A stretch of 64,000 nucleotides of DNA from Punica granatum (lineage: Eukaryota; Streptophyta; Magnoliopsida; Myrtales; Lythraceae), in assembly GCF_007655135.1 (NCBI RefSeq), contig NC_045129.1, positions 2,790,001-2,854,000 on the forward strand. The letters run 5' to 3'. This document shows, piece after piece, positions 1 through 13,792 of this stretch; position 1 is the stretch's first letter, and each line of letters begins with the position of its first letter. Made by a program: the position numbers and the translations under genes. The notes beneath the pieces were generated by a model. The model ran no database searches. It was not told the origin of the DNA and was given only the letters and a program-made list of their open reading frames with translations.

Positions 1-691
1 AAGGCCCTAATAAAAGCTGACCGCTTCCGCTTTGATTTCCTGCATTCCTTCCAGCTTGGCTCCTGAATTAGAGTAAAGTACTCATATAGAGGCTTGTGCG
101 TTCCTTCCTTTACCGCTTTGTGGAAGAAAGAGGTGTTCTAGTCCCCCACTCGCAGCCATGCCACCCTGGACTTTTGTTTTAGTAGCTTCTCCTCTTGATC
201 AATGGCTTGCAAAAGATCCACCCTTAAATCAAACTCCTTCTTATTTAGATCAGAGGGAACATTGTCATTATCAAGAATAGAGGCTTGGACCTGAGCAAGC
301 TGTGTTTTTAACTCAGCAACTCTCGCATGTACATCCCCAAATTTAGATCTATTGAAGTCTCGCAAGTGCCTCTTAAGATTTCTCAACTTCTTGTCCTTTG
401 TTTCCCCCATAATCCATTGACAATAGATACAACCTTCCCAAACTCAGGGGCTTTGCCCAAGAAACGCCCAACTAGAGTGTGGCACCATTGCTCAACCCCG
501 ATCTGCAGGAGCTCCGATGGGGGTTTCACATTGTTGTGTTCAACACCTTCAAAAAACTCAAGACTCTGATTGACTTTAGGGAAGACTTTCCTCCAGTTTA
601 ACGGGCCTTTTTGAGGCCGATTTCTCACCAGAGACTGCTTGTGGAAGACTCTGGTGATTCCGCCATTTTCGGGGCGGATTTGGCCTCTCAT
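1..691 (-). mobile_element. LINE-type non-LTR retrotransposon remnant, internally deleted
   Basis: Two minus-strand reading frames join near 383-410. The upstream one (691 to about 383) has the gag-like DUF4283 pattern, with WCHTLVGRFLG followed by NGLWGK. The downstream one (410 to 138) has the charged helical linker found between endonuclease and reverse transcriptase in plant LINEs (KFGDVHARVAELKTQL, then SRVAWLRVGD). After a stop at about 135 the homology continues to the window edge as NTSFFHKAVKEG, the start of the reverse transcriptase region. The zinc knuckle and endonuclease between the two parts are missing, so this is a dead, internally deleted copy. The frame shift at the junction and the stop support that. 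It continues beyond the left edge. Confidence 0.8.
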
Positions 692-720
692 AGGCCAAGA
701 GGTGGCGGAACCCTAACCAG

Positions 721-1480
721 TTCATCGGAAAAAAGCTAAATCAACGGCTGAGATGAAAGGGTTAGAGTCACGTGCGAAAGTCCGGCCTCACGTGCACGCT
801 AGCCAGTCAGCAAGCAGCGAGAGCATTTCAGTACAGCTAACCCATCTTTAAACCGATGGTTTTATATATATGCAACCTGTCCAAGTTCTCCCGTTTTCCA
901 TTCGATCATTACAATTTTTTTTAGTTTCAATAATTTTAATAATTTTTTATAATTTTTTCTATATCCTTAGGAAATCATATTATCAAACATATATTCTCCA
1001 TTAATGCAATGAAAGCGGGTAGTTGCCTTCAAATAGGTTAAGAGTTTCTAAGAAGGGTACGAGTCATGTCGTCAAAAATTTCTTTTCTTCTTTTCAACTT
1101 AAAAATGTTTTATATCATTTTTTTCCATAGAAAATTACAAGCGAACAAAATGAAGGGAAAATACGATTTGTTCTGCGCAGATTTATGCATGAGATGGCAT
1201 AAAGAAGAATGTTCTTCTCATATAAAATATTAATTTAAAAAGGAATTTTATACCCACCCACCATTATCTTTTACTTTTCTCCGACCCACCATATATATTT
1301 TTTAGTCAACTTTATCTATTATTCAATTGAAATAAGGAAAAAAATGCGTTATATATATTTACATATATTCTTCTCTTTTATTTTACTCCGTTTAGTTTCC
1401 TCGTCCTAATTTGACAATTCCATTGGTTTGCTATTGCTTTGGAGGTCACAATTTATATATATATATTTTTAAATTTTAAC
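721..1480. other. intergenic, AT-rich, no gene seen
   Basis: I see no coding signal on either strand here. The stretch is AT-rich with short homopolymer runs and lies between the LINE remnant and the first P450 relic. Confidence 0.5.
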
Positions 1481-1481
1481 A

Positions 1482-1585
1482 TCAGTGCCGTGTCTTGATT
1501 TTCGTTTCCAGACAAGGCCGTAGATGAAACAGAGGGAGACATAGAGGATGGCGAGGTAAACCACGCAAGTGCACAAGAGATCCAT
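1482..1585 (-). pseudogene. CYP716 P450 N-terminal relic
   Basis: Reading leftward from an ATG at 1585 gives MDLLCTCVVYLAILYVSLC and then a short basic segment, matching the membrane-anchor start of the P450 copies at 15551, 12670 and 8106. Homology ends after about 35 codons in AT-rich DNA, before the LPPG hinge. No downstream exons follow at the expected distance. This is an orphaned first-exon fragment and shows that the P450 array once reached further left. Confidence 0.7.
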
Positions 1586-3670
1586 CGATCAATCAATCTT
1601 AATGATCTCCTCGACCGGTATTTTGTATGTGCCTCGAGACTGGAGGGTGCATACATATATAAACGCTTCCAAGAGGGAAAAGATTTTCAACAAGTGTTAT
1701 TTATCCAAGGATGAATGAATAAAAATCAATCAAAATGTTAGGGAGAGGTCAAAGTGATATGTCTATGATGAAATAAAGTTTTATATTAAGATCATATTGC
1801 GCCACAAATATGCAATGCATGCATGACCAAGGACGGAAGCTTCAGCGCATTTTGTCTAAATAATAACCCCAAAAAGAAATGGAAAATATATGCGAATTCA
1901 TTTGATTTTTTTTTTAGAATGTGTCATGATATTCAAAAATTCGATAGATAATCCAATTCAAGTTAGGTCGATTAATTAAGGAGTAAATATCTCCCAATCA
2001 AAAATTTTTTTTATTCAAGAAATTTGAATTTAAAAATTTATTTAAAGAGAACAAGCGTCAAATCAATTGAAAAGTCGAATCTATCTACCTGTCTTTTTTG
2101 AAATCAAGAAGAGCTCCTGTTAGTAATATAAATTGATTTAGGTGCATATTTTCATTAGATAAAGTCTCAAGTTCAAATTTTATAAATGAAAATATTCATA
2201 ATTGAAAGAGTTTAATCCTTAATGGACCAGGCATAATCGAATTTAAATTAGTCGAGATAAATTAGACTTTCGGATATCAGATTCATATAAAAAAAATATA
2301 GACACTCCATTCTATCTGGAAATCTCATAATCATCTGTATATTATTCTCATTTTTTAATATGCTTACTGTATATAGTTTGAGAGTCAAGAATGTCCAGCT
2401 CCAGTCTAATCTTCTCCTCTCTCTCCCTGAACGTCCGACAGTCAAGTCAATAAATCAATAGTGAGAGAGTCATGAATGTACGCCTATCTTCAAATCTTCA
2501 AAATCTCCACCATTGTTGCAGCTTTACATTCAAATCTACATCGTTTAATTTTTTTCCTTTTTCATATTTATGCTTTTGTTTTCCTGTTTGTTGGATTGGT
2601 ACAAAGAAAGTCCCAATGACGAGAGTATGTCAATTTGCGTTTGGTTTTCGAGTTGGACTATAATCCAACTTGATTTGATTTTACGTAATAATTATAAGTG
2701 TTGACAAATATATAGATTGATGAGTATATATACGTGAAAATTAGATGCAGAATTTATTAAAATTGATTATAAAAACGATTAAGAAAATATATGAGAGAAA
2801 AATTATTATTAAATGGAAAAAAAAAAAGATAAAACAATAATGATTGCAGTGTTGAATTTGGGAAAGAATAAAATTGAGTTGAATTGAGTTGATTTTGGGA
2901 TCCCACATTGAAATAATAAAGAGAAATCAACAAATTTATAAGATGATTAGGTTCTGTATCCTATCAGCTCGAGTTTTTGGGTCGAAAATGAATCCAATTA
3001 CTTATAGGTCCAATGGAAATTTTACATGAAACCAGCGAGTTCCTCATCCTATCAGCTTGAACTTTTAGGATGCATATAGCAGCTCACGGTATGCATCTCT
3101 CTAAGGGCGTTTTATCCCCTAAATTAAGATTGTATTTGTTTGGATTTAAAATTTTAGCACTTAAATTTAAGTGTTAAAATCTTAAGTACGTATTAAATAA
3201 CTGTTTGGATGATTAAGTTAAAATTATTTGGGTTAGTAAGTGCAGAAAATTTGAAATTTTTCGGGGTAATGGTTTCAAATTACTGAATCTCTGAGTCGAT
3301 TTTTTTACGGAATTAATCAGTCAATCTCAATTTTAATAATCAAATATGCTAAATTATAAATGCTGAAAAAATAATTTAAGTGCTTGATTAACACACCTAA
3401 ATTTTGGCATATTTGTCCCCTCAATTATGGTAAATGGAAAATCCATCCCCTACTGTTACAACTTACAAATTCTAGTAAATTGATCGGAAAAAAAAAGTGT
3501 TTGCCATGTGACCCACGAAAAATGATTAAAAAAATTAAAAATTCTATTAAAAATTTTAAAAGTTAAAAAATAAGAAATGTACATAGAGGGTCATCGCTGC
3601 CGTCGGCCACGACCCACCTCCACTAAGGTCGGTTGGGGCCACATTAGTGTGAGTGAGTGTTAATTCTTAA
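1586..3670. other. intergenic, AT-rich
   Basis: No convincing gene. At 3151-3180 there is a near-perfect inverted repeat, described separately. The stretch 2100-2290 has features reminiscent of a degraded SINE tail, but I could not support a boundary. Confidence 0.4.
3151..3180. repeat. inverted repeat, 15-bp arms without spacer
   Basis: The left arm 3151-3165 reads attttagcacttaaa. The right arm 3166-3180 is its reverse complement with one mismatch (14 of 15). The surrounding DNA has the AT-rich, TTTAAGTG-containing character common in plant MITE families, but no target duplication was found. It could be a MITE core or simply a palindrome. Confidence 0.5.
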
Positions 3671-3676
3671 AACTCT

Positions 3677-3868
3677 AAGGGATTTGGCCTAATAGTTAAG
3701 GTGCATTTAAATTTGCATCCGATCTCGGATTTGAATCCCCTTGGGGCCACCGGAGCGCTTTTGGCGTGATTATTCGCTCTATGCGCCGCCGGGGGTTTAC
3801 AGAGCCCCGAGAATTAATCGAGCGAAGCCTGTACACCCTGGGTTAGTAAAAGAAAAAAAGAAAAACAA
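3677..3868 (+). mobile_element. tRNA-derived SINE
   Basis: The stretch begins with a box A-like TGGCCTAATAGTTAAGG. It carries a box B-like GGATTTGAATCCC about 40 bp further on, and then a GC-richer body (gccaccggagcgc, gcgccgccggggg) that contrasts with its AT-rich surroundings. It ends in an A-rich tail (aaaagaaaaaaag). Internal RNA polymerase III boxes, a tRNA-unrelated body and an A-rich tail are the standard architecture of plant SINEs. It is not an intact tRNA, since the acceptor stem does not fold. The exact 5' end is uncertain. Confidence 0.6.
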
Positions 3869-5150
3869 GAGTGTCAATTCTTAAGGATAAAACATCGAGT
3901 TGGACCGGACCGGTGGAATCTGGTTAAATCGGTTTTATTTCTCAAAAATTTGACTTTGGGGAAGATGGGACGTGTTTAGAAATTCTCTTTTGGAAAGGTA
4001 AGAAAATAATATATTTTAGGAAAATGGTTTTCATACTTAACGCTACTAGAAAAACCCAATGGATAGATGGATTCCAAAGATTCACCACCTTTGGTGCTGC
4101 CAGAGGAAGGGTGTGCGATCCCTTGCAAGGTCATCCTCCATCTCGAGACCCTCGTGCCCAAAGGATCAAAGATTCTAGGTAAGGGAAATAGGTGTACTTG
4201 ATATGAAACTGAACGACAAGTTTATATCATAAGAAAATCAGGCGACAATCAGTCTACTTTATGGAAACCTGTTAAAAATCAGATATCAATAACTAGTTGC
4301 TGCCAATCTCTTGGGGTAGGGTCGTGGCTAACGAAATACATGAGAGAGAGAGGACAAGACGGGAGATCATAGAGAGAGAGACCCGGACGGATTTGAGGGT
4401 TGGGGGCGTGGATGCTGGCCACGACCCACCTCCGTGAGGTTGCCAACTGCAACACTAGTCGGCGCCGACCTCCTGAAACATCATGTTATATTCCTTTTTC
4501 CCTTTCTTTTTATTTTGATAAGTAATGCACCCTCGTTTCATTGACTAAAATCATCAAGACTTTCTGTGTAGAGAGACCTTTGTATCCTATAGGTATTGAA
4601 GTTTTCTGTAGAATATATATTTTGTGAAATATGTTATGACCTACAATATTTGTTTAGTTGTTCATAGGATAGTTGTGAGGCTATGGTAAGTTTTATGCAA
4701 TTATTACAGATTGATACTTTTTTAATGGAATAGTGAGAATTCAGAGGATATGTCGAACTTTTGGGTCATGACCGTATGAAAGAATTGAGCATTTCTTTAA
4801 ATTTCAAAAAGTAGATGTTGGACCACAATGATCAATATCGAAGATATGACTTCACTAATTAAAACATCATACGTAACTGATCTAGCCCTTAGGCATATCT
4901 ATGATGTAGTCCCCCTTACAATGAACAAATAGCCAGATTGTGGACTAATCCCATATATATGTACTTCAGATCCATCCATTTGATCACCACAAGATCATAG
5001 ATCCTGTTTACGAGTTTCTTGAGGTGCTATCATAGATCTGAAAATCGCCGAAATACATGCATTTGAAAATGCAGAGCATGGCGTGACTAGGCTAGAAGAA
5101 CCAGCAGGCAGAGAAAAGGGGCCTTTACCTAATTGACCTTTAGATTTGAG
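3869..5150. other. intergenic, no gene seen
   Basis: No coding signal. A short GC-rich motif (ggccacgacccacctcc) occurs near 3598 and again near 4418, suggesting fragments of one repeat family. Confidence 0.4.
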
Positions 5151-5389
5151 CCAAGAAAGAACGACTAAGCTTTGGTACAATGATCTGGAATAGGGTAATA
5201 ATTTCTCTTACATGGCGAAATGGACTAAAATGGGTTAAGAGCTCGCTTGATCTCTGCCATTGTCTTATTGCATCGTACGTGGAAACAATGGAAACTGACA
5301 GGTTATTAAGAGTATTTGAATAGCTAGCTCGATGTGTACAGTGATCTCGTATATGAGCGCATGAAATATTGATCATCATATGCTGTCCT

Positions 5390-5672
5390 TGACTTATCTA
5401 GAAGCTTTGATGCGAGTATGAAGACCTCCCACTAGGAGCTGTATTGAGATTATTGATGGTTTTCTCATTGGGGAGTCAATAGTCATGAATATGTACAGCT
5501 CCATAGCAGTGGCCGCCGGCGTTGATGAGAAAAAATGGGTCTGCAAGCCTGCCGACGTGCTCAGGGCCGTGGATGCTCATGAAGAGACGGCAGGCCAAGG
5601 CAAAGGTGAACTTCTTCAACAGGGGGGAAGGCCTTGACCTCCCTCATGGCCGGAGGCCCCCAGAGCTTGAAG
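5390..5672 (-). pseudogene. CYP716 P450 collapsed relic
   Basis: The minus strand from about 5660 to 5540 translates, with one frame slip, as PLLKKFTFALACRLFMSIHG, the middle of P450 exon 1. Immediately after it, 5395-5475 matches the extreme C-terminal end (the DDFLIG-type DNA around the stop of the other copies). The heme-binding region, helix I and both introns are therefore missing, so two ends of a gene have been fused by a large deletion. The flank 5156-5400 also resembles 6265-6470, the 3' flank of the next copy, which supports origin by tandem duplication. Confidence 0.65.
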
Positions 5673-5679
5673 GCGCTCC

Positions 5680-6465
5680 CTAATCAATGAACTATGAATG
5701 AACTGGAGGAGAAGTCAATGGCTGGCCGGTTTAATAAATACTTTATGCATCAATTAATGATTAATCGGTGATACACATCTCATGCAGTATGAATTAAGAG
5801 GCGTCATGTGTCAAATGAGCAAACCCATTTGAAAATGTATTATGTGAATCAAACCAATACTGGCATAAAGAATCAAAATTTATGGGTGAAATGATCCATT
5901 TAAGTTTTCACAGATTAGTGCAAAATTTTAATTAGTTTTTGGGCTCAAAGGCAAGGTGAAAGGAGCGCATGATGAAGCAAACATAAAGAAGATGGATAGA
6001 TCTTGCAATGTGAGTTTGGTTTGATCGAGTATGTACTTTTTCGATGAATAAAAGGGTGGCAGCAGTAGTAAAGACCTTACCACCCCCACTATGCAATGTT
6101 AAGACTCGTGTTCAAACGCAAATTTATCAAACGAATTGAGCAACCAAGGGAAGCATTAGCCCCATCAACCTAGCACCACCAAAGGCAAAGGTCTAATATA
6201 ATTAACGGATCATAAATTGATTCGACTGGTTGCCTAATTAACTTTTCAATCTTAGCCAGATTAAAAGAACACTGAGCTTTGGTAATGATGATCCAGAATG
6301 GAGCTTGCACACAACTCCTAATGGCGTTATTGTACATATCATGGATTAAAAAGGAACTTTCAACTTAATATATAATTCCTGGATTGTACAATGCTCACAT
6401 ACGTATATATATGGGTCCATTAAATTATTGAACTGATCATCATATGCACGCTATCCTTGGCTTAG
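5680..6465. other. intergenic, duplicated P450 3' flank
   Basis: No gene. The right part shares sequence with the 3' flanks of the other P450 copies (a gatcatcatatg motif and then ccttggctta just beyond the stop), so it belongs to the duplicated unit. Confidence 0.4.
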
Positions 6466-8106
<1,641 letters not shown>

Positions 8107-8784
8107 TGATATTCGACCTGATCAATGATCTCCTTGGTCGGTATTAATTTAGTATTGCGAGAGACTGGAGAGGCCAATGGTAACGTCTAGGAATTAAGGA
8201 AGGAAGGAAGGAGATGGACAATGCCGTTGACTTAAGATGAAATGTAAAATAAAAAAAAAATTAAAAACCACCGACTCTTATAAAAGTTTGTCATCGGTTG
8301 CTGATCACACACAAAATATTCAAAGAAATTTTTGGATTCTTCAGGGTATAGAAGTTTTCATGTTGGCAAATGGTCAAATATTTGCCGACCATTTTCTTCA
8401 GGATATTTCGGCATTAGAAGATTGGTGAACTTCAACACAATGATGTTAGGAAATTGGTTTTGGAGGTTTATAAATGAAAGATCTGCTCTTCTAAAGTAGG
8501 TTATTTCCTCTAAATTATAGATCTCTTAAGGCAGTTGGCGCACTAAATCTTTTATGATGAAATAAAAAGTTAATGAAAATTAGGGAAATTCTACGATTAA
8601 GTTCGTGGAGTTGTTAAAACAACCGCGGGATTAAGGGGAAAATGGACTTCCAGCTAAACATGAGGCCTATCCGAACTTGTCCTTGGCACCTAATTATTAA
8701 TGATTTCCATTCGTATTTTCCATCTCAAAAGAAATGCGGAAACTATCCGTCCTGATACATCTGATGCATTGATTGAGAAGTATG
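8107..8784. other. intergenic, upstream of P450 copy 1
   Basis: No gene is visible. This is the spacer between the P450 pseudogene start and the cytochrome b5 relic on the opposite strand. Confidence 0.4.
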
Positions 8785-9735
8785 ATCATGACAATTTTCT
8801 CTTTTTCATGCTCTGTATAACTTCAGTGCATGCTCTGCAAGTTTACACTGGGATGGGTGATTGAAACGGGGTCACCAATGTCCATGCATGATCTCTCCAA
8901 ATAATTATATATCATGATTTCGTCTGGGAAAAGAAGGAGATATAGGTTAACGGATGCCGAAACTCATGGTTTCGAGATGTATATCGTGGTTAATTTAGTT
9001 TGGTTCAAAACAAGGTGCTATAAATGCACTTCCATAGATACGCTCTGCGAGTTTTACTTGTTGAAGCACGGATTCATCTGACTTAACCTGATCAATTTTG
9101 CGTGAATGAAATGATTAAGCACGCTTCTGGAAGAAACGAGATCGTCATTAATGTTGTCCGTGCTGAATCGAAGTATGAAGCGCGAAACAAAAAGAATATG
9201 ACATTGTATGTGGATGTGTTTTATGCCTCTGTTTTGGTCCATCATGCACATATACTCTCAATTAGCCGTTGTGGTGGATTTACCAGTAAATTAGGAGACC
9301 TACGAGATTTTGCTCGATAGAATTGTTAAATGAATGATAAGAAATTGTCTCTTGCCTTCGCATTTACAATAGGAACGAATCAAAGGTCTACAGCAAACTC
9401 GAAAGATTTCTTGCACCACGAGAGAGATGATTGCTGGATATTCATCAAGAATAATGTACTGCTCCTGACTGAGACAGCTTCTTCACTTGCCACTCAATTT
9501 TGATCAGGACATTGTCTCTCATGAAGACAATGCATTCTTCTAGTACTGCTCTGTTTTTGTATTATTTGATTTTTTTCAATCATTAACATTGTAGGCTTAT
9601 GATTTCACCCCGTCCGGGGAGGAGCACCCCGGGGGTGATGCCATACTGTAGCAGCGCAGGATGTGGGAGATGATTCGATCGAGGAACTTCTTGGTTATGG
9701 TTTGCTTCTCGCGACTTCCATCGTCTACTCTTCAT
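8785..9735 (+). pseudogene. cytochrome b5-like (CB5LP) pseudogene
   Basis: This stretch aligns by eye to introns 2-3 and exons 3-4 of the intact gene at 22068-23702. The exon 3 relic (about 9377-9455) reads SKVYSKLERF and then RDDCWIFIK after an indel. The exon 4 relic (about 9595-9694) keeps EEHPGGDAIL, the heme-binding core, followed directly by a TAG stop and an insertion. Intron pieces also match (for example 8936-8985 against 22466-22510), so this is a genomic duplication and not a retrocopy. Exons 1, 2 and 5 are gone. It lies on the opposite strand to the P450 copies, as the intact gene does. Confidence 0.8.
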
Positions 9736-9739
9736 AACC

Positions 9740-10969
9740 ACGAGTATGTGGCTTAACATAAAACTAGTCAATTCAATCTAGTATACTGATAAGTTAAAAT
9801 TCAATATATTTTGAAGAATTAATTTCTTTCTAATTAAAATATAAAAATTTATGTTTATTTTGAGTTTTAACTTAATTTAAATTATTTCACTTTATTATAC
9901 TAATTTAAGACTTGATACATTTTTACGTACATAAGAGAATATAATTTTTCCTTGTAGTAAAGCATATAATTTTATATTATTTCAAAACTCGTGATTTTTT
10001 TAGTTTGTAATCATTGTAAAATCCAAATAACTTTTTATACGATATAAACTTTTTATATGTGATATCTTCACATTATGGAGACCGCAATTATAATTTTGTA
10101 CAATTATCTATATATATATATACAAAATACTGCCATCCATATTGGGTATGGCTTCACCATCACACAGTTTTCATATGTATATAGATTAGAAGGGAAAATA
10201 TGTACACCCATACTGTGTGCATCATGCCGTCATGCACGAGCTGCTGGGAATTTTTTTTTCGATTGATTCTTGGCGGCTGGGTATTTGGATGCAACCTCTC
10301 TCTCTTCTTTTTTCTCAATTGTCTTGGCAATTTCTAAATCAATCAATTCCTTCTTCTTCTTTTTTTAATTTGATTTGTTGATAAACATGGAAATGTATAA
10401 AGTTTGGTGTGGTCATAGGCAATGCGCACGAAAGTTGTCCACAAAAAAACGAGTGGGTGTTGTCGGCGTCAATTGATTGATCATTTCCATCTTCCGAAGT
10501 TGTCCCTTTTTGTTCTCAATAATTAAATAAATGAAAAAAAAAATGAAAGAGGAAGATTTGTCTGCTGCCCTTTTCTTTTGACTTCCAACTGCACGAGTTT
10601 GGAATTGCGAACTCCGGTCGTTGAATCTTTGAAAGAATAAAAAAACCTTCGAATTTGTATCCACAAATGACAAATTCTGGTACTCGTCGATTAGTTAGTT
10701 CAAAACTACTCACGGGTATATCCACGCGATGACGTCACCAATGAGATTCTATAATCGCACCTACCGAAGACGCTGGTGTCTGGATCGACTAATCCATCTT
10801 CCCGGCCGAGTCAAAGACAATCCAACCGTAATCTCAATTGACTTTTCGCAATTTTCACGGATTTATGCGCGCACACGCTTTCTTGATGCATACAATGATA
10901 CAATGGTCTTAGAGACACATATATGGGTCCATGGAATTATCGAACTGATCATCCTATGTAGTCCTTGGC
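9740..10969. other. intergenic, AT-rich
   Basis: No gene or clear repeat. From about 10910 the P450 3' flank resumes (gggtccatggaattatcgaa), matching the flanks of the other copies. Confidence 0.4.
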
Positions 10970-12670
10970 TTAGATATGCTGCTCAATACGAATAGGAAGA
11001 CTGCCGGCAGGGACCGGATTAGGGCTGTAGATGATTTTCTCATCGGGGATAGCCTTCTTCCATTTGAACTTGGTTACCACATTGTGCATGAAAACAAGTA
11101 TCTGTACCCTGTCATACTCCTTCCCCAGGCACATTCGAGGTCTTCCCCCAAAGGGTACGAAACTGAACGGCGCAGGCCCACCCCCCTCGAATCTTGAAGG
11201 ATCAAACCTCTCCGGGTCAGGGAAGTATCTGGGATCCTTGTGCGTGGAGCGTACAGTCCAATGAGTCTGCAAGAAAACTGTACGTTAACATTGTAAAAAT
11301 AACATGCATGATCTCAGAAATTAAGTTAATTATAACTAACCTTCCAACCCTTGGGAATGGTAAAGCCCGAGTAAGTGAAGTCCGTTATTGCCTCCCGGAA
11401 GGCACCTGGGGACAGCCTCATCGCCTCGCGGTCAACCATCCAGGAGTACCTCATTTTCTGTATGTCTTCCCAGTTGAGTAACTCATCGGGGCCTTTGTTC
11501 CTCGCAATTTCCATTTGCTCTGCTCATAGGTGGACCGACAAGGAGATTAGTCCATCATTTGATGTGATTTTGTTCATTAATCAACCGTTGGTTAGTTCCC
11601 TCATAGACTTTGGCTCCCCGTCTTACTTAAATTTTCGCTCAATCAGTGATATATCTGTGGCTAAGCAAGCTTAAAAAATTAGTAAGAGACTGTAACACGA
11701 AGGATGACGTGGAGCAGATGCCAATAAATGAAAGCTACTTTTACCTTCAAGACCTGCTCATAGACATCGGGATACTCGGCAAGATATTTCACCACGAATG
11801 TGATCGTATGACTAATATCAGTCTCCTTCATGACTGGCCGGCCATTCTCATCCTCCGCAAGCAGCATCCGGGACAGCAAGTGATTGGCCACCAAGTCCTT
11901 CTCCATAATCTCTTTTTTCCTCCTCCTTATAATGGACAGCAAGTCGGATCGCATCGTCTTCCCTGCTTGGATTGCCTTGTTGTAAGCAGTCCCTGGAAAG
12001 TTTATGGGCACCTACAAGAGACCAGCGGTGACGAGGGCAAATTTGCGGTCAAGCCGATCAACTTAAGCGGGATCCCGGACGCTCATTAAGAGACGACAGG
12101 ACAAGGCAAAGGTATACTTTTTTAACAGGGGGAAGACCCTGACTTCCTTGTAAGGGGCCCAATCAGCTTCCAGGTGTTGCTTTGCCATGGAGTCCATGAT
12201 GGGTATGTAACGCTGGAGCGCTTCGGGCTTGACAAACTCAGGAATGAAGGTCCGCATCTTAGTCATTGCATCTTTGGTGTAGTCATCCGCATCCTCCGGG
12301 AACTGAGTGACCTTCATCATGGAACGGGGCCACCACGAGGTAACATACTTGTTCTCGCCAGAAAAGAGGAACTTGTTGCCAGGAGCTCCGCAGAAATGGC
12401 CACATTCTCACCCACGCCCAGCAGAGAGGTCCGAAAGACATCAGAGGAGTACCTGCTGGTCCTATCTGTGACAAACTTCTCCGGGGTGCTGCTGCAACCG
12501 GCCATGACAAAGTCCAGGGTCTCCCTGATGATCGGCCAATATCCGGTCTTTCCTGGTGGGAGATTAAGGAGGTCAGTGGTGCCATGAGCTTTTGCTTTAT
12601 GCTTACGGACGAGGTGGATGGTGAGAGAGAGGATGGCGAGGTACAGCACGCAAGTGCAGAAGAGATCCAT
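10970..12670 (-). pseudogene. CYP716-type P450 pseudogene, copy 2
   Basis: This is the best-preserved pseudogene of the array after copy 3. It runs from an ATG at 12670 (MDLFCTCVLYLAIL) to a stop at 10970 (RIEQHI). A one-base deletion at about 12400 shifts the frame after GENVAI. Later there are in-frame stops after SVRDPA and just before VPINFPG. About 45 bases covering helix I are missing between KETDI and TITFVVKYL. Exon 2 has lost the CPP residues before PGAFREA. In exon 3 the heme loop reads [10 protein letters not shown], where copy 3 has [10 protein letters not shown]. Exon boundaries correspond to those of copy 3. A TATA-like element about 100 bp upstream is retained. Confidence 0.85.
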
Positions 12671-12740
12671 TAAGTATATATTCAGATGGTTCTCAATGAA
12701 CTGAGGAGCCAAATTAATGGTAAAGTTTAGCAAAGAGATC

Positions 12741-12777
12741 GACAAGGAGGAGCCTCCTAGCGAGTGTTTATATATAT
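12741..12777 (-). promoter_or_regulatory. conserved box and TATA element of P450 copy 2
   Basis: A 20-bp block (gacaaggaggagcctcctag, 12741-12760) is identical to 20549-20568 upstream of P450 copy 4. It is followed by a TATA-like run at 12767-12777, about 100 bp from the ATG. Copy 4 also has a TATA-like run beside its block. Conservation between two pseudogenes may reflect recent duplication and not function. Confidence 0.45.
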
Positions 12778-13194
12778 CAGATTGCACATATAAATTATAC
12801 ATGCACAAGGACTCATCATTGACAGCCATCGGATTGGAGGGAAAATTAGCTCCCTGCTAAAATAAGGACTCATCCGACGATTGTCGATATGTCAACGAAT
12901 ACTTTATGTGTTAAAGATTATTAATTTGCTGATGCATTTGAAACAAAACTTTAGAGGGATGATAGTGTTGCACATCAGCAAATCTCATTTTAGATTTGAA
13001 AATCTAACTTCTGTTTCATATGTGAAACGTCCACCTCGCATCTCTCTCCCTCTCCATATCTTGACTACAATTTGGTAAAAGATAGGTTAAAGAGTCTGAT
13101 TAGCAGAAGGAAAGGATAGAAGCAAGCGTGGAGTATATGGCAGAGAAAGCGCCACATAACAATCAGAGGAAAGGATGATCCAAACCGCAAATAA
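12778..13194. other. intergenic
   Basis: No gene seen between the promoter of P450 copy 2 and the next cytochrome b5 relic. Confidence 0.4.
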
Positions 13195-13640
13195 TCTTTT
13201 TCGTGCACTGTATGTATTTATGCTTAGTCTTCAGTGTGTTCTCTGCTTCTGTAGACTAGCTAGGATAGGTGATGAAAGTGTCCCCGCCGATGTCCAGTGT
13301 CTTCGAGTGATTGTTTATCGCGGAATGTTGTGTTTCCTGTGGGAGAAGAAGGATCGTGTGTTTCGAGATATTTCTTGTGTTAGAGTTTTTGACCAGGGAG
13401 TTTTACTTGCTAAAGGCCATATTTATTCAAATATTCAGATTATCAGTAAACTTGCATATGTCCATCCGATTCCAAGCAGTGGCATTCTTACAAATAAAGA
13501 TGAACAAAGTTCAAAAAGTGTCCTCAGAACCATTTGGTCCATTTCCGGCTTTAAAAAAGAATGACTTTTGACATTATTTGTACATAATTATTACCGTAGT
13601 ACTCGAATTCGCTTACTTTAATGATGAGTCTATGAAATTA
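13195..13640 (+). pseudogene. cytochrome b5-like relic, introns only
   Basis: This stretch matches intron 2 of the intact CB5LP gene (13341-13400 against about 22456-22530) and then jumps to intron 4 sequence (13435-13600 against about 23259-23575). About 700 bp that contain exons 3 and 4 in the intact gene are missing. The same jump occurs in the relic at 21262-21412. No coding capacity remains. It ends about 150 bp short of the P450 copy 3 stop. Confidence 0.65.
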
Positions 13641-13792
13641 TTGAACTGACCTTCGTGTCTTATTGCATTGCAGAAAAAAGAGAGACTGACAGCTTAAGAG
13701 GAATCCTAGAGTTTTACATGCATGAAGCACAAATATGCGGGCCGTACATGATATATATAACGAACCGAATCACATAACATACTGTCCTTGGC

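Noticed and set aside
2100..2290. Possible SINE tail
   Set aside because: The sequence recalls 3' ends of some eudicot SINEs, but I found no clear box A or B pair, tail or target duplication.
6030..6190. Possible SINE with gtgttcaaacgca as box B
   Set aside because: Box A is poor, there is no tail, and no second copy in the window.
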